Assembly (NCBI GenBank): GCA_005798445.1
Contig: SYJG01000425.1
Span: 1-40,403, forward strand
DNA from: Planctomyces sp.
GTDB lineage: Bacteria > Planctomycetota > Planctomycetia > Planctomycetales > Planctomycetaceae
Reading direction: 5' to 3'
Length of the DNA: 40,403 nucleotides
Below are positions 18,468 to 25,626 of the stretch, one piece after another (the stretch's first letter is position 1; each line of letters begins with the position of its first letter). The position numbers and the translations under genes are program-made. The notes beneath the pieces are model-generated. The model saw only the letters and a program-made list of their open reading frames with translations. It did no database searches and was not told the origin of the DNA.

Positions 18468-19462
18468 GTGACGTACCCCTCCGAATTGTGTCGGAAAGGA
18501 ACAGATTGCAAATTGCAAATTGCAATTTGCAATTTGCGAATTGAACCGCAGGGTCGTGGTGGCTGCGTTCGTGTCTCCTCAATTTGCAATTTGCAATGCC
18601 TCACCCGAAACGATGTCTTCGCTCCGCTATGAAACGTGGTCAACGAAAGCACCTGCAACCCAATCAAGATTGCCAGCAAAAATCCGCCCGCCCACAGCGT
18701 CAGTGCCGCGACCTGCTTGCCAGTCGAGCGGCGTGTCGTCAACAGCCAGACGAACAGCGACATCATCGCCACCCAGACAACTCCGTGGCCAAGCACGATC
18801 GGGTCGGAGAAGGACAGCACGGCTCCGACCTCTTGCGACGTTAAGCCCAACGCGACGCCGCTGCCGAGCCCCAGTGTCAGTACCGGCACACTGACCACCA
18901 CCGCCCACCAGTTCCAACGGGCCAGCTGAGCGAGACTCGGCAACAAGACTCCCGGCTGCGAAGCGTGATGCTGCTTCAATCGACGGTGCTGCACGACGTA
19001 CATCACGCTCAGCATGACTCCGACGACGACTCCCGTGATCCCGACCGCCAGTAGTGAGGCGTGCAGCATCACCAGTCCGCGATTTCCGGCGATCAGAGGA
19101 TTGGGCTGCTTGCTGACTAGGTACGACGCGCCGACGAACAACAAGACGATTGGCAGCAAAAACAGCCCGACCGCCAACTCGCGGTCCACGGTCGTCAGGA
19201 ACAGGTACAACAGCACGACAATCCACGCGAGCACCAGCAACCAGTCGTGCGGAGAACTGAGCAGCGGCGGCAAGTTTTCTTGCCGGCCACGGATCAGCAG
19301 ATATCCCGTCTGAGCCGCAAAGCCCGCGAGGCCAAAGACCAACCCGATCCAGCGAGCGACCGGCCAGCGCTTCAGCAACCGCGCGGCATCCAGCCCCAAC
19401 GCCACCACATAGCTGGCGAGGAAACAGAAGACGCTCACTTTGGCGAAGAATTCGATCGGCAT
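18464..19462 (-). CDS. CcsA/HemX-family cytochrome c assembly protein with repeat-derived C-terminal tail
   Basis: 332 residues, multi-pass membrane protein (about eight hydrophobic segments). The Trp-rich block QLARWNWWAVVVSVPV and His residues in VMLHASLLAVG and VLGHGVVWVAMM fit the CcsA/HemX/CcmC haem-handling family. The membrane core ends near residue 280 (LQVLSLTTFHSG). The last 45 residues (CKLQIEE, then KLQIAICNLQ) are translated from the AATTTGC repeat at 18508-18594 and are probably not ancestral. The stop TGA overlaps the hemA ATG. The start lies only 3 bases after the PIN gene stop and has no clear ribosome-binding site, so translational coupling to the PIN gene is likely. A role in haem delivery for cytochrome c assembly or in control of HemA level is inferred from family and context. 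Confidence 0.85.
   Translation of the reverse strand: MPIEFFAKVSVFCFLASYVVALGLDAARLLKRWPVARWIGLVFGLAGFAAQTGYLLIRGRQENLPPLLSSPHDWLLVLAWIVVLLYLFLTTVDRELAVGLFLLPIVLLFVGASYLVSKQPNPLIAGNRGLVMLHASLLAVGITGVVVGVMLSVMYVVQHRRLKQHHASQPGVLLPSLAQLARWNWWAVVVSVPVLTLGLGSGVALGLTSQEVGAVLSFSDPIVLGHGVVWVAMMSLFVWLLTTRRSTGKQVAALTLWAGGFLLAILIGLQVLSLTTFHSGAKTSFRVRHCKLQIEETRTQPPRPCGSIRKLQIAICNLQSVPFRHNSEGYVT
18508..18594. repeat. AATTTGC / GCAAATT repeat element inside the ccsA-like gene
   Basis: A perfect palindrome of two 7-bp units per arm (GCAAATT twice at 18508-18521, AATTTGC twice at 18524-18537, GC between), followed 43 bases later by two more AATTTGC units (18581-18594). It is much more AT-rich than its surroundings. 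It encodes the C-terminal tail of the CcsA-like protein. Confidence 0.9.
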
Positions 19463-19465
19463 GAA

Positions 19466-19894
19466 TCAGACGGTCCAATCTTCCACAGACAGTCCAGGAA
19501 CTTTCTCAAAGTCTTTCAAGTTCTGCGTGATGACTTTCGCACCCCGAGCTAAAGCGATCGAAGCAATGCGTAGGTCGTGTGTCCCGACACCAAGTCGCTT
19601 CGACTTCAAATTCCGAAAGACCACCAACGCGGATTCGTCAAATGGCAGGACGTTGAGCGTGCGGAACGATTTCACCAACTCGAATAACGCTTGATAACCC
19701 CGCAAAAGTTGCGGCTCGGTTTGGGCGTGGTGAATCGCCGCAAGCCACCCATTGGTCTGTACTTGAAATGTCACCGCCGTCGTCCATTGGTCATTGGCGG
19801 GGATCATCCGCAGCTTTGCCATGATCCGATCCGACGCCGGCTGTACCTGTTGTTGCAGCAACGAGAGGATGTTCGTGTCGAGGATCACCAGCAT
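19466..19894 (-). CDS. PIN-domain protein (VapC-like toxin), catalytic Glu apparently lost
   Basis: 142 residues. PIN motifs: Asp6 in ILDTNILSLL, Asp107 in GTHDLRIASIAL, and Asn125/Asp128 in TQNLKDFEKVPGL. VapC-type PIN proteins cleave RNA using a cluster of acidic residues. The second position, normally EE in a pattern like EEQTRGW, reads QVQTNGW (Gln44, Val45), so one metal ligand seems missing. The start ATG 19894 lies 7 bases after the stop of the antitoxin-like gene, the usual toxin-antitoxin order. The stop is 3 bases before the ccsA-like gene. Family is clear; toxin activity is doubtful. Confidence 0.85.
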   Translation of the reverse strand: MLVILDTNILSLLQQQVQPASDRIMAKLRMIPANDQWTTAVTFQVQTNGWLAAIHHAQTEPQLLRGYQALFELVKSFRTLNVLPFDESALVVFRNLKSKRLGVGTHDLRIASIALARGAKVITQNLKDFEKVPGLSVEDWTV

Positions 19895-19901
19895 GGTTCG
19901 A

Positions 19902-20201
19902 TCACTTCGCTCCGGCTGTCACGCGTCGCTTGGATGTTTTCTTGCGAGCCGCTGCCACCTCTTTTCTCGCCTCCGCGTAATCTCGATCCCGTTCCCGCTT
20001 CATTTCACGAACCATCAACTTAAAGAAAGGATTGTCCGCCTGGCTCCCAACAATCGACTCCCAGCCATCGGCCGCCGCTGGCGCGGGAATTGGGGCCTGT
20101 TTCAATCGAGCGACCTCGGCTTCGAGGCGGGCGACTCGTGCTTCGAGACTTTCGACGGTCGTCCCGTTTTCGCGGTGTCGGCCGTTGGCGGGCGTTTTCA
20201 T
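19902..20201 (-). CDS. Probable antitoxin-like coiled-coil protein preceding the PIN gene
   Basis: 99 residues. Residues 14-36 (TTVESLEARVARLEAEVARL) form a clear short coiled coil; a Pro/Ala linker follows, then a charged helix (FFKLMVREMKRERDRDYAEA) and a Lys/Arg-rich tail. GGAG lies about 7 bases before the ATG. Position directly upstream of a PIN gene with a 7-base gap is the basis for the antitoxin call; no known DNA-binding fold is recognised. It could instead be a conserved helper of unknown role. Confidence 0.6.
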   Translation of the reverse strand: MKTPANGRHRENGTTVESLEARVARLEAEVARLKQAPIPAPAAADGWESIVGSQADNPFFKLMVREMKRERDRDYAEARKEVAAARKKTSKRRVTAGAK

Positions 20202-20329
20202 GGGAAGGCTCCAAAGTTTCCGAATCGAACCAACAACAGTATGCCGTCTCCATGAGCGGCTCGCTACGCGGATTCATCGCCGACGCATACCGAGTGTGCC
20301 GACGATGATTGGTTGCCGTTCGGTAATAC

Positions 20330-21646
20330 TCACGGCTTCGTCAGCTCTTTCACCGTTGCCACGATTTGGTCCTCAAGCCCCGCTTTCCACTTCGACGGCT
20401 GCATGTAGACGATCATGGACGAGTCCCCTTCGTAACCTCCTTCGACAAGGACTCGTTCAGAAGGGATGTAGGCCATGACATCGTTGGCGTAGCCGGTGAC
20501 CCATGTCTGGCCTTGGCCGAGTTCGCGTTTCAGTCGCAGCGAGTAATCGACGACCACCTCACCTCCGAGCGCGACCCAATTCACGTTGCCAAGCTTCCAG
20601 ACTTGCACCGGATACGGGTACGTCGGCGCGAGGGGCATGCCGGCGTCGATGTCTTTGAGGAACAGCTTCGCTCGCGTTCGCTGGTAGCGATCGGCGGACT
20701 CGGCGGTCTTCGCCAATTCATCGCGCGACGGAATCATGGAGAACTCCAATGGGATCTCACGGAATCGAGTTGTCACCTCACCGCTAACGGGAGACATCTC
20801 GGTCGCCACAACTTTGCCGACGGAGAGGGCCAGCATCCGGCCATATTGCTCGGCGAGTTCTACCTTGCGGCGCGGGAGCGGATTCTGATCGGCACCGCAA
20901 CCGCTGAAGAAGAGCGCAGTCGCGCCAGGATGCCGCTCCTCCAAATACAACTGCGCGAAACCGGCGTAGTCGCCGCACCACTGATAGAAGCCCAGCACTG
21001 TGTTGTGGCAAGCATACCCGAAGATCATGCCGCGTAACTGAGTCCCATCGGCGGACAGCACTCGCAGCACCGGAACCTCGTGGTCGATCGGGCCGGTCCC
21101 GATCGGCGGTCGTCGGTTTGAGGCGAATCCACAATTGCCAACTCCGGTCGCCAGGCGAGCCGGCTTGAGGTCGGCCATCGCGGTGTCGATCGCTTCGGTC
21201 ACGCGCGCGTCGAGCCACTTCTGATTGGCCATGACTTGCTGCCAGTCCTCTTCCTTCATGTCGAGCATGTGTGTCAGCGTTTGATCGAGCGCCGGGCCGC
21301 AGTGCGTGTGCGAGCAACAAAACATGAGGTCGGCTCGCTCCAATTTGTGCTTGGCCTTCGCGGCGGCAGAGACTCGCTCGGCCATGACCTTCGGCACGCC
21401 GACCAGATCGAGCGACACCATCACGACCCGCTTGCCGCCCGCGTCCTGCAACGCGGCCGCGCGAGCATAGAGATCGTGGACCTTTCCCTCGGACGCATGA
21501 GTCCGCCCGCCGTAGCCGCTCATCCACATCGGCTTTTCGGGTGTGATGACGACTCGCGAGAAGCCAGCCTTCCAGCCAGAGTCCTGTGCAACTACGGTCG
21601 CCGAGAGAACGAAAAAGAGTGACCAGATCAAACAGCATCGAAGCAT
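20330..21646 (-). CDS. Secreted neutral/alkaline ceramidase-family hydrolase
   Basis: 438 residues. A signal peptide covers about 1-20 (CLIWSLFFVLSATVVA, cleavage before Gln-Asp). The mature start GWKAGFSRVVITPEKP and the block MFCCSHTHCGPAL (His-rich, zinc-binding in the family) are typical of neutral/alkaline non-lysosomal ceramidases, which hydrolyse N-acyl bonds of sphingolipids; FSGCGADQNPLPR and WVALGGEVVVDYSLRL also fit. Many planctomycete members have unknown substrates, so ceramidase activity is not certain. The C-terminal immunoglobulin-like domain of classical enzymes is reduced or absent. GGAG lies about 8 bases before the ATG. The oxidase gene lies 98 bases upstream, across a palindromic element. 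Confidence 0.85.
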   Translation of the reverse strand: MLRCCLIWSLFFVLSATVVAQDSGWKAGFSRVVITPEKPMWMSGYGGRTHASEGKVHDLYARAAALQDAGGKRVVMVSLDLVGVPKVMAERVSAAAKAKHKLERADLMFCCSHTHCGPALDQTLTHMLDMKEEDWQQVMANQKWLDARVTEAIDTAMADLKPARLATGVGNCGFASNRRPPIGTGPIDHEVPVLRVLSADGTQLRGMIFGYACHNTVLGFYQWCGDYAGFAQLYLEERHPGATALFFSGCGADQNPLPRRKVELAEQYGRMLALSVGKVVATEMSPVSGEVTTRFREIPLEFSMIPSRDELAKTAESADRYQRTRAKLFLKDIDAGMPLAPTYPYPVQVWKLGNVNWVALGGEVVVDYSLRLKRELGQGQTWVTGYANDVMAYIPSERVLVEGGYEGDSSMIVYMQPSKWKAGLEDQIVATVKELTKP

Positions 21647-21680
21647 CGTAGTGTCTCCAAGTGTGAGGCTTTGTTTCTCG

Positions 21681-21774
21681 GCCGATGGCAGTGAGCCGAA
21701 AGCCGATCGCCGTTATCACAAATTCAAATGGGTTGTGATAACGGCTATCGGCCATCGGCCAACGGCTTTCGGCC
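21681..21774. repeat. GGCCGATGGC-type palindromic element, overlapping the 3' end of the oxidase gene
   Basis: Inner arms 21703-21720 and 21734-21751 are complementary at 17 of 18 positions, with a 13-base spacer. The outer parts carry permuted GCCGATGGC and GCCGAAAGCC modules on both sides. It fills most of the gap between the ceramidase-like gene and the oxidase gene and supplies the last codons and the stop of the latter. Confidence 0.85.
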
Positions 21775-22971
21775 GGACAGTCGGGCAAGGCTGAGGAAGT
21801 CGATTGGTAGCTCGGTGCGGCCTGTTGTTGCCAAGTCGGCGAAGACGCTTCCGAGAACCGAGGTGAACTTGAATCCGTGGCCGGAGAAACCGCAACCGAT
21901 CACGACGTTGGGAAACTCTGGATGCCGATCGACGACGAAGTGCCGGTCAGGGGTAACGGTGTAGAGGCAGGTCGAATGCCGTGCGGGCTGTGAACGAACT
22001 GCTGGCAGGCAACTTTGTAAGAAATTCGCGATCGGCTGGACGTCAGAGTCATGCAGTTGGCGATCGACGAGCAACGGATCAGCGACGATATCGCCGCCGG
22101 AGTGTTGAGCAACTTTGAGAACTCGTCCGTCGAGCGAAGGGAAGCCGTAGAAGGTGGATGCCATTTTGTCAGTAGCCCGGACGCCTACGTCCGGGCGCTC
22201 GGACGTAGGCGTCCGAGCTACGAATTCAGGCGGCATCTCGAAATAGAACGTCGGCATCGACGCATCGAGGTTGTATGCCGGTGATGTCGTCTCGAACCAA
22301 AAGATCGGTTTGCGGAGCACCTGCAACGGCAGCTTGAGGTCGGCGAGCACCGACGCCGCCCACGAACCGGCGGTGATGACCAGCGACGCAGCCACGAACT
22401 CGCGCGTTGCCGTGCGCACGCGAACCTCGCGGCCGGTGCTCGACCAGGAGACGACCGGTTCATCGAACAACAGCGTCGCTCCGTGAGCAGTTGCGCGATC
22501 CAGATGCGTGCGCACGCAGTCTTCGACTTTCAAGAATCCGGCGTCCGGTTCAAAGACGACATCAAACTCATCCGGGACGCGAAAGCCGGACCAGCGCTGT
22601 GTCGCTGCGAACGCAGACAGATTTTCGATGGTCAGTCCGTGCTGACTCGCGGAGAGCCGTGCGCCAGAGATCGCTTCGCTGTCGGGCAGGCCGGCGAGCA
22701 GCAGGCCGCACTTCCAGAACAACTGCTGTTGCGATTCGGCTTCGAGATCGGCCCACAAGTCGTAGGCTTTCAGCAGCAGTGGGACGTAGTCGGGGTGCTC
22801 GAAGTACGCCTTGCGGATGATCCTCGTCTCTCCGTGCGAGCTGCCTCGATCGTGAGCCGGACCAAAGCGGTCGAGGCCGAGCACTCGCAGGCCGCGCCGA
22901 GCGAGGTGATACGCCGCTCCGCTGCCGAAGCCGCCGGTTCCCAACACGATGACATCGAACACTTCCGGCAT
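21745..22971 (-). CDS. FAD-dependent amine oxidase of the sarcosine / N-methyltryptophan oxidase family, with in-frame palindromic insert
   Basis: 408 residues. The FAD-binding start DVIVLGTGGFGSGAAYHLAR, the HDRGSSHGETRIIR block and the C-terminal VIGCGFSGHGFKFT match monomeric sarcosine oxidase and N-methyltryptophan oxidase. Cys335 in STCLYTVTPDRHFVVD aligns with the cysteine that binds FAD covalently. These enzymes oxidise N-methyl amino acids to the demethylated amine, formaldehyde and H2O2; the substrate here is unknown. Residues 251-267 (ARTPTSERPDVGVRATD) come from a palindrome inserted just before the STFYGFPSL strand. Residues 400-408 come from a second repeat. Both inserts keep the frame and no catalytic motif is lost. 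The start has only a weak ribosome-binding site. Confidence 0.9.
   Translation of the reverse strand: MPEVFDVIVLGTGGFGSGAAYHLARRGLRVLGLDRFGPAHDRGSSHGETRIIRKAYFEHPDYVPLLLKAYDLWADLEAESQQQLFWKCGLLLAGLPDSEAISGARLSASQHGLTIENLSAFAATQRWSGFRVPDEFDVVFEPDAGFLKVEDCVRTHLDRATAHGATLLFDEPVVSWSSTGREVRVRTATREFVAASLVITAGSWAASVLADLKLPLQVLRKPIFWFETTSPAYNLDASMPTFYFEMPPEFVARTPTSERPDVGVRATDKMASTFYGFPSLDGRVLKVAQHSGGDIVADPLLVDRQLHDSDVQPIANFLQSCLPAVRSQPARHSTCLYTVTPDRHFVVDRHPEFPNVVIGCGFSGHGFKFTSVLGSVFADLATTGRTELPIDFLSLARLSGRKPLADGR
22172..22221. repeat. Near-perfect palindrome inserted in frame in the oxidase gene
   Basis: Arms 22172-22192 and 22201-22221 are complementary at 20 of 21 positions (the exception is a possible G-T pair), with an 8-base loop. 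Each arm carries the core GGACGCCTACGTCC or its complement. It lies entirely inside the minus-strand coding sequence. Confidence 0.93.
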
Positions 22972-23029
22972 GTGGCACCGTTTGTCAGATCGAAGGGGCG
23001 GTCTTAGTCTGTCTCACTTGAAGGAGAAT

Positions 23030-23083
23030 GTAGACGAGTCACTCCGTGACTCGAACCTTCCGGTCACGGAGTGACCGGTCTAC
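23030..23083. repeat. GTCACTCCGTGAC-type double palindrome
   Basis: Each half is itself a dyad (CGAGTCAC-TCC-GTGACTCG, and CCGGTCAC-GGA-GTGACCGG). The two halves 23030-23052 and 23061-23083 are complementary at 19 of 23 positions, ending GTAGAC and GTCTAC. It lies in the 156-base gap between the divergent oxidase and MFS genes. Confidence 0.85.
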
Positions 23084-23127
23084 GTTAGAGGCTAAAGCGT
23101 CACGCTCAACACCGACAAGGCAACGAC

Positions 23128-24390
23128 ATGCACCAGGAATCGGACCTGTCACGAACACGATTGCTGGGGCTTTGTGGAATTCTGCTGTCGGCGACGCTCA
23201 TCAATTACGCTTGCCGGATGCCGTTCTCACAGACGGCGGTGCAAATTCAAGAGGCGTTCAGCACCGATGATGGAGGCTATGGCGTCGTCGAGGGGTTTTT
23301 CGGACTCGGCTTCGCGTGCGGTGGATTGCTGTTTGGGTTTCTGGCGGACAAGGTCAATGTGCGGTGGCTGTATCCGGCGGTGATGCTGGCGTGGGCGTTG
23401 GCCGGAGCGGCGGTCGCCTGGGTGGATAGCTTGTGGGGCTTGGTCGTCAGCCGTTATCTGCTGGGACTGTTCGAGGCCGGGCATTGGCCGTGTGCGCTGC
23501 GGACGACGCAACGTCTCTTCAAACCGGCTCAGAGGACGTGGGGCAATAGTCTGCTGCAAAGCGGCGCTTCGATCGGAGCCATTCTGACTCCGCTGTTGAT
23601 CGCGGGGGTGCATCGCTTTGATCCGGCGCAGTGGCGGCTGTCGTATGTGCTGACCGGGTTGCTGAGCCTGCCGTGGGTCGTGGCCTGGTGGCTGACGGTG
23701 CGAAACTCTGACTTGCAGCGTCCGGTGATCGCCACCGATGAGTCGGCTTCCGGCACGGGCGAGGAACGTCGGCTGGAAGCGCACACGTCGTTGTGGCAGA
23801 TTTTGTTTTCGCGGCGTTGGCTGGTGTTGGTTGTGATCACGATCTCGGTCAACACGACGTGGCAGTTCATTCGCGTTTGGCTCCCCAGCACGCTGGAGAA
23901 GCAGCATCATTACGAGCACGAGTTCGTGCAGTATTTTTCGTCGGTGTATTACGCGGCGACGTGCGTGGGCAGTCTCGGTGCGGGTTGGCTGGTGGGGCGA
24001 TTGGCTCAACAAGGCTGGAACGTGCATCGCGCGCGGTTGGCGGTGTTCGCGGGCTGTGCGTTGTTGGTGGCGTGGCTGGTGCCGACGGCGTTCATGGCTC
24101 CGGGTTGGCTGTATTTGGGAAGCTGGCTCGTGATCGGCATCGGAGCGCTCGGCGTGTTTCCGGTTTATTACTCGCTGAATCAAGAACTATCGGCCGAGCA
24201 TCAAGGTCGCGTAAGCGGCGTCCTGAGCTTCTCGTCGTGGCTGGTGCAGTTCTTCGTGCATCCGGCGGTTGGCAATGCCTTCAAAGCGAACCCGGCGACT
24301 CGGCCGCTGTTATTCGCGATCATTGGAGTATTGCCGCTGTTTTCGCTGCTGGTGCTGATGGCGTTTTGGGGACGGAGGGAAAAGTCGTGA
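23128..24390 (+). CDS. Major facilitator superfamily transporter, anion:cation symporter-like
   Basis: 420 residues with about twelve hydrophobic segments in two halves separated by a polar loop near residues 200-220 (DLQRPVIATDESASGTGEER). The N-terminal NYACRMPFSQTA, the GFLADKVNVRW loop after helix 2, and SRYLLGLFEAGHWPCALRT fit the ACS family (hexuronate, glucarate, phthalate and related organic anions). The transported solute cannot be told. The stop TGA overlaps the GTG start of the next gene. The gene is divergent from the oxidase; a shared metabolic role is possible but not shown. Confidence 0.88.
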   Translation: MHQESDLSRTRLLGLCGILLSATLINYACRMPFSQTAVQIQEAFSTDDGGYGVVEGFFGLGFACGGLLFGFLADKVNVRWLYPAVMLAWALAGAAVAWVDSLWGLVVSRYLLGLFEAGHWPCALRTTQRLFKPAQRTWGNSLLQSGASIGAILTPLLIAGVHRFDPAQWRLSYVLTGLLSLPWVVAWWLTVRNSDLQRPVIATDESASGTGEERRLEAHTSLWQILFSRRWLVLVVITISVNTTWQFIRVWLPSTLEKQHHYEHEFVQYFSSVYYAATCVGSLGAGWLVGRLAQQGWNVHRARLAVFAGCALLVAWLVPTAFMAPGWLYLGSWLVIGIGALGVFPVYYSLNQELSAEHQGRVSGVLSFSSWLVQFFVHPAVGNAFKANPATRPLLFAIIGVLPLFSLLVLMAFWGRREKS

Positions 24391-24605
24391 AGAAGCGCCG
24401 CCGCAAACGCCGCGAGGCAACCGTCGAGTCGTCTTACGTCTGCGACATCTGTGGCGAGGAAATTGTCATTCCGGTCGATGTCTCGGCTGGCGAATCACAA
24501 GAATTTGTCGAGGACTGCCCTGTCTGCTGTCATCCGCAGACGATCCGCATCGAAGTCGAGACCAACGGCGAAGTGCGTGCCTGGAGTGACGGCGAAGCCA
24601 ACTGA
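24387..24605 (+). CDS. CPXCG-type cysteine-rich zinc-ribbon protein
   Basis: 72 residues from a GTG start (24387) that overlaps the MFS stop in a GTGA; GGAGGG lies 7 bases upstream. The basic start KKRRRKRRE is followed by YVCDICGEEI and EDCPVCCHP, giving two Cys pairs (C-x2-C, and CPVCC in place of CPxCG) spaced as in the small CPXCG family, and a strand-rich tail (IRIEVETNGEVRAW). Function in this family is unknown; zinc binding is inferred. Translation is probably coupled to the transporter. The next gene is convergent, one base away. Confidence 0.85.
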   Translation: MKKRRRKRREATVESSYVCDICGEEIVIPVDVSAGESQEFVEDCPVCCHPQTIRIEVETNGEVRAWSDGEAN

Positions 24606-24606
24606 A

Positions 24607-25500
24607 TCATTGCGCCAGCGACTGCATCCATTCGAGAAACTGTTTTGCGTAGCGGTCGAGGTTTTCTTCACCGCCACCGCCTCGGAGCGGCGAACACATT
24701 TCGTAGGCGACCGCTCCCTGAAAGCCGATGGCGCGCAGCGCGGCAAAGAACGAGCGGTAGTCGATGAAGCCTTCACCCACCGGAACGGCGCGGATCGCGT
24801 CCGGTTCCGGGACATAGTTCACGAGGTTCGGCACATAGCTGAATCGCGGCCGGCGCACATAATCGGCGACCGTCGTATGCACGATCCGTGAACCGAGTCG
24901 CTTCACCGCCGCGACTATGTCCGATCCATGAAGAGCCGGCGACCACGCATCGAACGCGGCCTGGCAGTTCGGTTCGTCCACATCATCGAGCAGATCAGCA
25001 AAGCTCTCGAAGTGTGCGGCGGTGTCATGATGATTCTGCAACGCCAATGTCACGCCGAAGTCGGCGGCGCGGCGAGACGATTCCTTCAACGACTCGACGC
25101 ACCAGTTCCAGGCTTGGTCGTAGCCGACGTTAGCTCGGCTGTAGCCGGTGAAGACGCGGACCAGCTTGCAACCCAACGTCGCGGCCAGCTTCGCCAACTG
25201 CGTGATGTAGAGCACCTGCATCTCGCGCGTCGGGATGTCCGGCCGGTCGCTGCCGATCGTGAAGTCGGTGTACCCCGCGAGACACGCGACCTTCAAGCCG
25301 AGTTCGTCGATCCGCCAGCGCAGGCGTTCGGTGGCGACGTTCTCAAAGTCGAGCACCGACAAATGCGGCCGCTTGGCCATGAGCATCACCCCTTCGTACC
25401 CCAGCGACCACGCGCGAGTCAGAAAGTCATCCAGGCTCAGCCGAGCCTGACCCGGCCAGACGCCGGCGTAGCTCACGGAATGCAGAACGGTTTGAAACAT
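24607..25500 (-). CDS. Sugar phosphate isomerase/epimerase-family TIM-barrel protein
   Basis: 297 residues from MFQTVLHSVSYAGVWPGQ. It shows the AP-endonuclease-2-like TIM-barrel pattern: GYEGVMLMAKRPHLS, LKVACLAGYTDF, CKLVRVFTGYS, VTLALQNHHDTAAHF, NCQAAFDAWSPALHG and FQGAVAYEMCSPLRGG, with metal-ligand-type Gln/His/Asp/Glu at strand ends. The reaction and sugar are not predictable. The open frame extends upstream to 25620, but that part is read from the 25509-25626 repeat; ATG 25500 has GGAG 7 bases upstream and is preferred. Last gene of the minus-strand run from mutL. Confidence 0.85.
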   Translation of the reverse strand: MFQTVLHSVSYAGVWPGQARLSLDDFLTRAWSLGYEGVMLMAKRPHLSVLDFENVATERLRWRIDELGLKVACLAGYTDFTIGSDRPDIPTREMQVLYITQLAKLAATLGCKLVRVFTGYSRANVGYDQAWNWCVESLKESSRRAADFGVTLALQNHHDTAAHFESFADLLDDVDEPNCQAAFDAWSPALHGSDIVAAVKRLGSRIVHTTVADYVRRPRFSYVPNLVNYVPEPDAIRAVPVGEGFIDYRSFFAALRAIGFQGAVAYEMCSPLRGGGGEENLDRYAKQFLEWMQSLAQ

Positions 25501-25508
25501 GGTGGTCT

Positions 25509-25626
25509 CCTGGAGTGCTGCGGCCCGACGCAGCCCTCCATTCACTTGAAAGAGCGACTCGATCAATCTGTTGTGTTTCAGCTGCGCAAATGAATGGAGG
25601 GCGGTGTCGAGCCACCGCACTCCAGG
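25509..25626. repeat. TGGAGTGC...CCTCCATTCA palindromic element with long spacer
   Basis: Arms 25509-25544 and 25591-25626 are complementary at 31 of 36 positions, with a 46-base spacer. The element fills nearly the whole gap between the prepilin peptidase stop (TAA at 25627-25629, directly abutting) and the isomerase start (25500). Confidence 0.9.

Noticed and set aside
18508-18594. CRISPR-like short repeats
   Set aside because: The 7-bp units are head-to-head and tandem without spacers of regular size, and no cas gene is present.
20784-21788. 334-codon frame overlapping the ceramidase-like gene
   Set aside because: Same strand, different frame from a gene with a signal peptide and family motifs; its N-terminus is only the translated palindromic element.
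25501-25620. N-terminal extension of the isomerase-like protein
   Set aside because: It is read from the palindromic element; ATG 25500 has a good ribosome-binding site and begins the barrel.
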